DNA of 5,236 nucleotides from Microcaldota archaeon (GCA_003660965.1 QMVF01000063.1:1-5236); one strand, 5' to 3'. Shown: positions 1 through 5,220, counted from the stretch's first letter. The notes: generated by a model not told the origin, from the sequence alone. Numbers and translations are program-made.

Positions 1-13
1 ACCCTACCCCGCT
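1..13 (-). tRNA. 5' end of initiator tRNA-Met (partial, cut by window edge)
   Basis: Read on the minus strand from 13 down to 1, the bases are AGCGGGGTAGGGT. This fits the start of archaeal initiator tRNA-Met: acceptor strand AGCGGGG with the A1 start typical of initiators, T8, a purine at 9, and the D-stem strand GGGT. The rest of the gene lies outside the window, so anticodon, T-arm and 3' end cannot be seen. The call rests on 13 bases resembling remembered archaeal initiator sequences, plus the position downstream of another tRNA gene and a TATA box. A chance match, or another tRNA with the same acceptor strand, is possible. Confidence 0.55.
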
Positions 14-44
14 AGAAGGGGGCACGATTCTCGCCCCCTTTCTA
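13..44 (-). repeat. Hairpin directly abutting the putative initiator tRNA
   Basis: Bases 13-23 pair with 33-44 (TAGAAGGGGGC with GCCCCC-T-TTCTA). That gives 11 base pairs with a single bulged T at 39 and a 9-nt loop. The GC block 18-23/33-38 is perfect. On the minus strand it lies between a TATA box and the putative initiator tRNA, and its last pair uses the first tRNA base. It could be a leader structure marking the 5' processing site or a terminator for the upstream tRNA-Arg transcript. No uridine run follows it on the minus strand, which argues against a simple terminator. Confidence 0.6.
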
Positions 45-76
45 AACCCCAACACGTCTTTTCTTTCTCAGTACTC

Positions 77-84
77 TTTTATAA
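77..84 (-). promoter_or_regulatory. TATA box upstream of the putative initiator tRNA
   Basis: The minus strand reads TTATAAAA from 84 to 77, close to the archaeal TATA consensus. Counting about 32 nt from its first base puts transcription start near 52, leaving a leader of roughly 40 nt that is mostly the 13-44 hairpin. It sits 10 nt past the end of tRNA-Arg, suggesting that the two tRNAs have separate promoters. Confidence 0.45.
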
Positions 85-109
85 TGCTGACAGCGGGCCC
101 GACGGGATT

Positions 110-168
110 TTTAGGCGGCCATGCTGCGGTTTCTTTCCGCAGGCGCTTTCTTTTCCAAAGAAAGGGCC
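110..168 (-). other. Intron 2 of tRNA-Arg, inside the T-loop (about 59 nt)
   Basis: The T-stem strands are separated by about 66 nt instead of the usual seven. Joining TTC(A) at 172-169 to (A)AAT at 110-107 restores the standard TTCAAAT loop. Because of the A run the junction is either 56/57 or 57/58, a one-base uncertainty. The intron folds as a three-way junction. An outer stem pairs 113-116 with 166-169. Hairpin A (146-152 with 158-164) has 7 bp, and hairpin B (124-129 with 137-142) has 6 bp and a 7-nt loop. No strict bulge-helix-bulge is visible at the exon ends. The outer stem is joined to the T-stem by a lopsided internal loop instead, so a relaxed splice motif is inferred. Confidence 0.78.
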
Positions 169-187
169 TGAACCCGCACCTCGAGGT

Positions 188-234
188 TTCTCCCAGAAGA
201 ACCAAAAGGAGGTCTCGGAACGTTGGTTCTGAGT
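188..234 (-). other. Intron 1 of tRNA-Arg, canonical 37/38 position (47 nt)
   Basis: The insertion lies between G37 (235) and A38 (187). A strict archaeal bulge-helix-bulge can be drawn. Anticodon-loop bases CTTC (240-237) form a 4-bp central helix with GGAG (193-190, one T-G pair). The 5' bulge is G36-G37|A (236-234) and the 3' bulge is AA|A38 (189-187), each cut after its second base as the archaeal splicing endonuclease does. Inside, AGAACCAA pairs perfectly with TTGGTTCT (230-223 with 205-198) around a 17-nt loop. The boundaries are firm because the central helix and both three-base bulges fall exactly where the mature tRNA requires them. Confidence 0.88.
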
Positions 235-297
235 CCGAAGCCTCGTCGGCTATCCAGATTACCACACGGGCCCTCTCAGAGTTAGTGCCTCTTGTAC

Positions 298-305
298 TAT
301 TTATA
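298..305 (-). promoter_or_regulatory. TATA box of tRNA-Arg
   Basis: The minus strand reads TATAAATA from 305 to 298. Relative to the first base of tRNA-Arg at 273 this covers about -32 to -25, the standard archaeal TATA position. The primary transcript should therefore start at or within a base or two of the mature 5' end. The box begins 8 nt beyond the stop codon of the methionine aminopeptidase gene, so the tRNA has its own promoter behind the protein operon. Confidence 0.7.
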
Positions 306-312
306 CCTGCCT

Positions 313-1224
313 TTATTTCGTCAACACCTTTGCCCCGTCCTTTTCAATGAGAATCGTGTGCTCTGCTTGCGAAACCACGCCCTTCTCAATATCCGTCAAT
401 ACCGGATATTGTTTGAATGCACCCGAAAGGACAAGTTCGCGTAACGCACTTTCAAGCAATAGTTTTGATTTGAATTCTTTTCTCAACCACCGCTCTGCAA
501 ATGGCAACGTTTTGTAATTATTCTCCACGAACGTCATCAGACGCCTGCTCTCCCTCATCCTCACAGGCACCTTCCCCTCAAACCCAAAAATCTCCACATA
601 ACTTCCTTCAACCACGCTTCCTCCTCCTTCAGTTGCAAAAGGTTCTATTGCATACACGTGGTCTTCTTCAAACACGGTTTTTGCTCCGCGCTTCACATTA
701 GGTATTTCCCCTCCTGCATGCAGGCTATACTGCTCAACCCGATGGCCCGTCAGATTCTCAACAGGCTTAAAACCCTTCTTTCTTATTTCAGCCTCAATTA
801 TCCCGCCAATCTCCACCGTGTTTCCTCCAGGCCTTATTGCAGCTATTGCTGCTTCCAGTGCAGCCTCGCTAGCTTCAACCAACCCGCTCCTTTCCCCGGA
901 AAGATCCACACATACAGCCGTATCTCCTATGTACCCATCAACATGCGCACCCGCATCAACTTTAACCACATCCTTCTCTCCAAAAACACGTTCATCATCA
1001 TATGCCGGCGTATCGTGTGCTGCATCTGCATTTAAGGAGACATTTGCCGGAAAGGCAAGCCCCGCACCTGCCTCTAAAATTCTGCTCTCAACCCGCCGAG
1101 CGACGTCAAGGAGCTTCGCGCCCGGCTTAACCATGCCTATGCCTTCCATCACCGCGCTTCTTGCTATCTTGCCCGCCTTCTCATACTTCTTCAAAACGTC
1201 CTCTTCCATGCCACACGCCCTCAT
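313..1224 (-). CDS. map: Methionine aminopeptidase, type II (archaeal)
   Basis: This cytosolic dimetal enzyme removes the initiator methionine from new proteins whose second residue is small. The 303 residues match the archaeal type II size, with the fold split by the helical insert typical of that type (about 225-275). All five metal ligands are identifiable: D90 (KVDAG), D101 (GDTA), H161 (TGHR), E194 (AIEPFAT) and E288 (QAEHT). The substrate-contacting histidines are probably H70 (AAHDTP) and H169 (SLHAGG). The ATG at 1224 overlaps the HAD stop as ATGA, suggesting translational coupling. A second ATG five codons in (1209) is preceded by GAGGG at 8-nt spacing and aligns better with the N-terminus of Pyrococcus enzymes, so it may be the true start. 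It is the last gene of the cluster. Function is very secure, the start less so. Confidence 0.95.
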   Translation of the reverse strand: MRACGMEEDVLKKYEKAGKIARSAVMEGIGMVKPGAKLLDVARRVESRILEAGAGLAFPANVSLNADAAHDTPAYDDERVFGEKDVVKVDAGAHVDGYIGDTAVCVDLSGERSGLVEASEAALEAAIAAIRPGGNTVEIGGIIEAEIRKKGFKPVENLTGHRVEQYSLHAGGEIPNVKRGAKTVFEEDHVYAIEPFATEGGGSVVEGSYVEIFGFEGKVPVRMRESRRLMTFVENNYKTLPFAERWLRKEFKSKLLLESALRELVLSGAFKQYPVLTDIEKGVVSQAEHTILIEKDGAKVLTK

Positions 1225-1859
1225 TCAACTTGCCTTGCTACTTCAAGCAAGCTTCCAAAACCCTGCCTTCCCTTCCTGTCAATCAAATACGCTCGCATAC
1301 CTATTTTTCGGGCAGGCTCAACATCCTTTTCCTGCCTATCCCCTATCATCGCAACCTTGGAGGCCTTGCACTTCAGCTTTCTGCATATTTTTCTGTAAAA
1401 CAAAGGGCTCTTTTTCACACCCAGCTCTTCAGATATAAACGCACCCACGAATTCCCTTTGAAGCCCCATTCTCAGAATTTTATCCCACTGCTTCACTGCC
1501 TTCCCTTCGCTTGCAATGTAAAGCCCAAGCCCCTTTTTGCGCATAGCCCCCAACGCTCTTCTCACATCCGGAAACGGGCGTATGCTTTCCTTTACTTTAT
1601 GGTATGCCCGAACCCCTGCCGCAACTGCTCTTGCATTATGGCCCTCGCCAAGGCACCCTAGCATGATTTCAAAATGATGCGCGTAATTCGGCCCCTTTTC
1701 CTTCACAACATTCATAAGCACCTTGTATGCGCTGGAAACATCCGAATGCATGCCTTCCTTGCGCATAGCCTCCAGGGCCGCCTTGCGCGCCCTTTTTGCA
1801 AATTCCAGAGAAGGAAATAGCGTCCCATCGATATCTATGAGCACATATTTTATTTTCAT
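1221..1859 (-). CDS. HAD-superfamily hydrolase, subfamily IA (TIGR02253-like)
   Basis: This is a probable Mg-dependent small-molecule phosphatase of unknown substrate, acting in the cytosol. The 212 residues carry all four HAD motifs. Motif I is DIDGT, with nucleophile D9 and acid/base D11. Motif II is S117 in YIASEG. Motif III is K149 or K150 in GVKKSP. Motif IV is GDRQEKD, with D174 and D179. A helical cap lies between motifs I and II (about 17-95). Stretches such as NYAHHFE, AYHKVKESIRPFP and VKQWDKILRMGL resemble the archaeal TIGR02253 (CTE7) family, recalled here rather than searched. The ATG follows the polymerase stop by 8 nt without a clear ribosome-binding site, and the stop overlaps the aminopeptidase start, so it probably depends on cotranscription. 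Motif II uses Ser where Thr is also common, which is a normal variant. Confidence 0.9.
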   Translation of the reverse strand: MKIKYVLIDIDGTLFPSLEFAKRARKAALEAMRKEGMHSDVSSAYKVLMNVVKEKGPNYAHHFEIMLGCLGEGHNARAVAAGVRAYHKVKESIRPFPDVRRALGAMRKKGLGLYIASEGKAVKQWDKILRMGLQREFVGAFISEELGVKKSPLFYRKICRKLKCKASKVAMIGDRQEKDVEPARKIGMRAYLIDRKGRQGFGSLLEVARQVE

Positions 1860-1867
1860 AAGCTCAA

Positions 1868-4285
1868 CTACAAGTCTCCCAACCTAGATTGCTTTCCAGA
1901 CATCTTCAAATCATCCTCCTCATAACCCAACTCACCCAAAATCTTCATAACCGCAGGCAGTATCTGTCTGTCTATGTAGTAATTCGCATCATAGTCTTCT
2001 GCAAGCTCTGCAAGCCGGGCCTTGTCAGACACCCTCTTCCCTCTTTTTGTAATTACATACCCGATGAGCCCCCTTTCCTCTACCTTGATTCCCTTTGCCT
2101 GCGCCTTCTTTACTGCCGCAACCTCAGGGCTTATAACCTCATATTTTCTAACCCCTTTCCTCAGCCGCGTATAGATTACAAGATCTTCCTTCTTTGTCTT
2201 TCCGTTTCTCAACTCCTCAATTCTCTGCTTCACTATGTTCTTTGCCTTTTCCTTGCTTCCCTCTTTGAGAATTGCCTCAAGAACAGCCATCTGGGTGTCC
2301 TTTGCAATCTTGCTCCAATCCCTTCTCACAAGTTCAAAGCCCCTTATCTTAATTCTCCCGTTCTCATCAAGCAGAGCATACTTCTTCTTAGCTCCAGTAA
2401 CTGTCACATCCTTCCTTCCACTGCCCTTTTTCATAACAAAGACTCCGCGCGGATAGAACCCCTCCAATTCCAGCTCCATTTTTCCCGGAAGCGATTCATT
2501 CACTTCCTTCAAAAATGCCTTCACCTCTTTCTTCCCCTTGCTTCCAAGCCCAAGAAACAGGGAATCAGTATCCATATACACCACTTCAAAGCCCGCCTTC
2601 TCGGCCTTTTTTTCCATCTCGCGTATGTAATGCCTGCCCCATGCAGTGGTGCTCTCGCCTGCCTCCCGGGAATACCATCTTGAGCGCGAGTATAGGAGAT
2701 AGCCATAGTAGGAGTTGGCAAGTACTTTGAGTGCCTGCGAGCGCGCATAGAGCTGCCTGTACTGGCTGCTCTCAGGCTCCTTCTCCCATTTTCGAAGCTC
2801 TTTTTTTACCCGCGCCCTCTTATCAAGTATCTCCTCAAGCACCATAGGCACTATTCCCTTCTTTTCCTTACTGAACGCATGGCCTGCGGGCGACAAATAA
2901 ATGTTTTCGGTTTCCTCCCCTTCCTTTTCAAGCGTAAATGGATCAAGATTATACGAACAGATTATCGACGGGTACAGTCCACGAAAATCAAGCACTGCAA
3001 GATTATCATATATGCCTGCTTTTGGCATCTTTACATACGCCCCCTTAACAGGCACCTTTCTTCTACCCGCTTCCTCATCATCCGGCCTGTTGGGTATGAG
3101 CATCTTCTTTTCGCTGGAGCGCCTCATTAGCAGCAACTCAACGAGCTGGCTGGCACTCGCTCCAACAACATCAAATAGCGTAGCGCCGCAAATACGCGAA
3201 AGCTCTATCTCCATCGGCAATATCTTGTCCCCCAGCTCCTTTGTAGAAACTGCATCATCCAGCGAATAGTCTGCAAGCTCCCTTCTCCTTTCAGCATCGT
3301 CCCACAGGCGCCATACCTCTGCCTTGCTGATTGCCTTCTCTTTCTCCTTGCCCACTATTTCAGCATAGGTTTTCTTCAGCGTGTACTGCGGAGTCTTTAT
3401 AGCACCTATAATCCCCAGAAACCGCGCAACCAGATACAGGTCCACATGTATTCTTCCAGTTATTTTGGCAACATCATTCATCCCTCTTCTTCTCACCTTG
3501 AAATCACCGCCATCCCTCCCAACTGCCAGCTTGATTCCGCATCTTTCCGCCCTTTCCTTCAAGTAGGGAAGGTCAAACACTCCTGAATTATAACCCAGCA
3601 TGAGCTCAACATCCTCTCTCCTGAGAAGCGCGCAGAACTCCTCAATCATTTCCCTTTCTCCGGCAACCCTTCGGACAAACTCAGCGCCCTCCACCTCCTT
3701 GTAGGTAAGAACTCCGCTGGTCTCTCCTGCATAGCTTATCATGATCACCGGGTCCTTGGACGCATCTGGCTCCCCTCGCGGGTTATATGTTTCAATGTCA
3801 AATGCGAGCGCGCGCAATTGAACAGTTCCTTCGCCCACTTTCTTGATTTTCCGTATAATCCTTCCCTCACACTCTGCTTCTACTTCATCAAAAGGCGATA
3901 TTTTCCTGTCCATCAGATACCTTCGGGCAAACGGGATATCGTGCTCATAGATGCTCCCTGCTTTTGCAACCTCGCTGCGCAAAAGCGGCACGTGGCTCGG
4001 GTGTTTGCAGATCACTTTCAAAAGCACCTTCTTCTTGCCCCTCACCCACAGCTCCGCTTCTTCCACCTTTTTCACCACCGCCTCCTTTCCTCTATCCATG
4101 ACTCGCACTCCCGCCAGCTCCTTCTTCCCCCTCCCAAGGTCTTCAACCTCGACGTAAAAATAGGGCTCAAATGATTCATCATACATCCTGAAGAATGTTT
4201 TGCCCTTCATTATCAGCCTGACCACCGGGCGTCCTTCTTTGGTTACATAATCGGCATCTATGAGGGTAGCTCTAATTCTCTTCAC
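1868..4285 (-). CDS. polB: Family-B DNA polymerase with 3'-5' exonuclease (PolB)
   Basis: This is the DNA-dependent polymerase of archaeal replication or repair. The 805 residues contain the full archaeal order. The N-terminal uracil-sensing domain has EPYFY (40-44) and HPSHVP (95-100). The exonuclease has Exo I DIE (D163, E165), Exo II NSGVFD (N233, D238) and Exo III YSLDD (Y340, D344). The palm has motif A DFRGLYPSI (D433, steric-gate Y438), motif B K520..NSYYG and motif C YMDTDS (D572, D574), followed by the KKKY motif (633-636) and thumb. No intein, split or frameshift is present. Oddities are motif A Gly where Thermococcus has Ser, VKGA at 413-416 where YxGG is usual, and a C-terminus QSRLGDL that resembles a PCNA-binding peptide without its aromatic end. 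The start is GTG with a strong GGGGGGAG five bases upstream, inside the end of the coiled-coil gene. Confidence 0.97.
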   Translation of the reverse strand: MKRIRATLIDADYVTKEGRPVVRLIMKGKTFFRMYDESFEPYFYVEVEDLGRGKKELAGVRVMDRGKEAVVKKVEEAELWVRGKKKVLLKVICKHPSHVPLLRSEVAKAGSIYEHDIPFARRYLMDRKISPFDEVEAECEGRIIRKIKKVGEGTVQLRALAFDIETYNPRGEPDASKDPVIMISYAGETSGVLTYKEVEGAEFVRRVAGEREMIEEFCALLRREDVELMLGYNSGVFDLPYLKERAERCGIKLAVGRDGGDFKVRRRGMNDVAKITGRIHVDLYLVARFLGIIGAIKTPQYTLKKTYAEIVGKEKEKAISKAEVWRLWDDAERRRELADYSLDDAVSTKELGDKILPMEIELSRICGATLFDVVGASASQLVELLLMRRSSEKKMLIPNRPDDEEAGRRKVPVKGAYVKMPKAGIYDNLAVLDFRGLYPSIICSYNLDPFTLEKEGEETENIYLSPAGHAFSKEKKGIVPMVLEEILDKRARVKKELRKWEKEPESSQYRQLYARSQALKVLANSYYGYLLYSRSRWYSREAGESTTAWGRHYIREMEKKAEKAGFEVVYMDTDSLFLGLGSKGKKEVKAFLKEVNESLPGKMELELEGFYPRGVFVMKKGSGRKDVTVTGAKKKYALLDENGRIKIRGFELVRRDWSKIAKDTQMAVLEAILKEGSKEKAKNIVKQRIEELRNGKTKKEDLVIYTRLRKGVRKYEVISPEVAAVKKAQAKGIKVEERGLIGYVITKRGKRVSDKARLAELAEDYDANYYIDRQILPAVMKILGELGYEEDDLKMSGKQSRLGDL

Positions 4286-4853
4286 TCTCGCTCCCCCCTT
4301 TCTTCCTTATAATCACAACATCGCCTATCTCCAGCTCCTTCATTCCGCCCGCATATCTCTCATGCTCTGCCTTTTTTTCCATCTCCCTTGCCCGCTTCTT
4401 CTTTTTACGATGCTGGTTGAACTGCTTCTTCTCCTCTTCCCTCCTCTTTGAAACTATCTCTTTCTTAATTATCTGGATCTGCCCCTCTATTTTCTCCCTC
4501 TTCCTCTTTATTCCCTCAATACTCTCCCTAAGCCTCCTTATTCTACTCCTCTTCCTAGCAATATCTATTGCCTGCCTCAACAGTTCCTTCTTCCCCTTTA
4601 TTTTCTTAAGCAGTTCCTTTTCATGGTCAAGCGTATATGCCTCAGTCGCTATTCTGAACTCAAGGCCTTCTGCCTCAGCCTTCAATTTTCCGGGCGGCGG
4701 AAGGGGTTTTTTGGATTTCAAAACGCCCTCTAATGCCTTTATTTCACAATCCTTACCATATATAGCCCTATCTAGCCTTTTTGCTTCTTCTATAAGCTCT
4801 ATTTTCTTCTTTTCCAGCTCTTTAATGCCTCCTTTTTCTTCCAAACACCACAC
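4272..4853 (-). CDS. Coiled-coil protein, COG1340-like
   Basis: This 193-residue, very charged protein has no signal peptide or membrane segment. Long Lys/Arg/Glu-rich heptad-like helices cover about 10-50 and 75-165, interrupted by a proline hinge KPLPPPGK (49-56). The segment around 63-95 (LEFRIATEAY..EKELLKKIKGKKELL) resembles the core of archaeal COG1340 coiled-coil proteins, although those are usually longer. A short non-coiled tail around KELEIGDVVIIRKK (172-185) could form a small beta unit. The molecular function is unknown; a scaffold or nucleic-acid-associated role would fit its basic character but is inference. It is the first gene of the polymerase cluster and overlaps polB by 14 nt. 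The start is uncertain: GTG at 4853 is the most upstream conventional start in frame, with TTG at 4844 as an alternative. Confidence 0.75.
   Translation of the reverse strand: MWCLEEKGGIKELEKKKIELIEEAKRLDRAIYGKDCEIKALEGVLKSKKPLPPPGKLKAEAEGLEFRIATEAYTLDHEKELLKKIKGKKELLRQAIDIARKRSRIRRLRESIEGIKRKREKIEGQIQIIKKEIVSKRREEEKKQFNQHRKKKKRAREMEKKAEHERYAGGMKELEIGDVVIIRKKGGSESEEN
4291..4298 (-). promoter_or_regulatory. Ribosome-binding site of polB
   Basis: GGGGGGAG on the minus strand ends five bases before the GTG at 4285-4283. It decides the polymerase start: the following residues MKRIRATLIDADYV align with the conserved N-terminal strand of archaeal PolB, and the next in-frame methionine is 25 residues later. 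The site lies within the Gly-Gly-Ser codons near the end of the coiled-coil gene, so the two genes are translationally linked. Confidence 0.75.
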
Positions 4854-4888
4854 CTGCCATGCAAAGGTTTTTAATAGGACCGGAAGTA

Positions 4889-4897
4889 ATATTTATG
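4889..4897 (-). promoter_or_regulatory. TATA box of the coiled-coil/polB/HAD/map cluster
   Basis: The minus strand reads CATAAATAT from 4897 to 4889. Transcription would begin about 4864-4868, only some 11-15 nt before the GTG at 4853, so the leading gene would have an almost leaderless mRNA. A second AT-rich run (TATTAAAAA, 4876-4868) is a weaker alternative that would place the start inside the gene. This is the only clear promoter-like sequence ahead of the cluster. Confidence 0.5.
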
Positions 4898-4914
4898 CTT
4901 AGTCGTCTTCTAGA

Positions 4915-4931
4915 GCTGCCCTCTGGGCAGC
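4915..4931. repeat. Perfect 7-bp hairpin in the intergenic spacer
   Basis: GCTGCCC (4915-4921) and GGGCAGC (4925-4931) form a perfect stem closed by a three-base loop. It lies between the promoter of the coiled-coil gene and the end of the membrane-protein gene, 13 bases from a second perfect hairpin. It could be part of the 3' end of the membrane-protein mRNA or of a small RNA; the sequence does not decide. Confidence 0.55.
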
Positions 4932-4944
4932 AACTGGTCGCCTT

Positions 4945-4965
4945 GCCAGCGCCTTGCGCGCTGGC
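4945..4965. terminator. Perfect 8-bp hairpin at the 3' end of the membrane-protein gene
   Basis: GCCAGCGC (4945-4952) pairs with GCGCTGGC (4958-4965) around a 5-nt loop. It touches the stop codon of the minus-strand membrane protein. On the plus strand it is followed by CTAATTTTTATC, a hairpin-plus-T-run arrangement. On the minus strand no T-run follows, so for the membrane-protein mRNA it would be a 3'-end structure rather than a classic terminator. Archaeal termination depends more on U-runs than on hairpins, hence the low confidence in function. Confidence 0.4.
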
Positions 4966-5169
4966 CTAATTTTTATCGCCCTTATTTTGCCTTACAGACA
5001 CCATTCCACTGACGAGAATCGCATCCCTTATTATCTCAACAACAATCGCCACAACTGCTGCCAGAAGCCTGATTTCCCAGTCCTCGCTCGTCACCACAAC
5101 AAAAATGCAAAGAGCTATTACTCCCAGTAGCAGCATCCGCAACACGAGCTTTTTGCCAAAGGGAACCAC
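4966..5169 (-). CDS. Small two-helix membrane protein, function unknown
   Basis: A 67-residue protein with no family I recognise. A basic N-terminus (K6, K7, R11) leads into a strongly hydrophobic first helix (about 12-27). A short acidic turn SEDWE (28-32) follows, then a second hydrophobic segment (about 35-57) that carries E45, R48 and D49 near its middle, then a basic tail. With positive charges at both ends, both termini probably face the cytoplasm. The start is GTG at 5169 with no ribosome-binding site, but an AT-rich TATA-like block 22-30 nt upstream would place the transcript start on the GTG, consistent with leaderless translation. Its composition is that of a real membrane protein rather than a chance reading frame. 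It has its own promoter and is separated from the polymerase cluster by hairpins. Confidence 0.65.
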   Translation of the reverse strand: MVPFGKKLVLRMLLLGVIALCIFVVVTSEDWEIRLLAAVVAIVVEIIRDAILVSGMVSVRQNKGDKN

Positions 5170-5186
5170 TAGCGAATTTTTAACAT

Positions 5187-5205
5187 TCAGTTTAATAATA
5201 ATTTT
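5187..5205. promoter_or_regulatory. Bidirectional AT-rich TATA region
   Basis: The stretch TTTAATAATAATTTT (5191-5205) is nearly the same on both strands. On the minus strand ATTATTAAA (5199-5191) lies 22-30 nt before the GTG at 5169. On the plus strand TTTAATAA (5191-5198) lies 23-30 nt before an ATG at 5221. Both distances suit archaeal TATA boxes driving leaderless transcripts, so one element may serve two divergent genes. Confidence 0.4.
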
Positions 5206-5220
5206 CTCCCGAGTTCTCTT

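Larger units (their letters stand above)
94..273 (-). tRNA. tRNA-Arg (anticodon TCG) with two introns
   Basis: After removal of two introns the minus strand gives a regular 74-nt tRNA. The acceptor stem GGGCCCG (273-267) pairs with CGGGCCC (101-95), and the discriminator G73 is at 94. The D-stem TGGT/GCCG (264-261/250-247) closes with two G-U pairs around a ten-base loop containing GG. The anticodon stem CGAGG (245-241) pairs perfectly with CCTCG (186-182). The loop CTTCGG+A gives anticodon TCG (238-236), which reads the Arg codon CGA. A four-base variable loop AGGT (181-178) allows an A15-T48 Levitt pair. The T-stem GCGGG (177-173) pairs with CCCGT (106-102), and the joined T-loop is TTCAAAT. 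No CCA is encoded. A TATA box lies at the right distance for transcription to begin at or next to base 1. All five structural elements fit together only if both insertions are removed. Confidence 0.9.

Noticed and set aside
146..164. Hairpin in the tRNA region as a separate small RNA or terminator
   Set aside because: It lies wholly inside the T-loop intron and is better explained as one arm of that intron's fold.
68..350. Open frames of 65 and 88 codons on both strands over the left end as protein genes
   Set aside because: They run across the tRNA-Arg gene and its introns, show no protein-like composition, and the tRNA pairing explains the sequence.
818..1661. Long plus-strand open frames (up to 206 codons) opposite map and the HAD gene
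   Set aside because: They are mirror frames of well-supported minus-strand genes carrying intact catalytic motifs, and they have low-complexity Ser/Pro/Phe composition.
1868..1870. UAG stop of polB as a pyrrolysine or read-through codon restoring the PCNA-binding tail
   Set aside because: Read-through would add only three residues (L-S-L) before TGA and would not place an aromatic residue at the PIP position.
1889..2683. A 264-codon plus-strand open frame opposite polB
   Set aside because: It is an antisense shadow of the polymerase gene and is rich in Leu/Cys/His without any recognisable motif.
1868..4285. Intein or split polymerase, as known in some archaeal PolB genes
   Set aside because: Motifs A, B and C are contiguous with normal spacing and the frame is uninterrupted over 805 codons.
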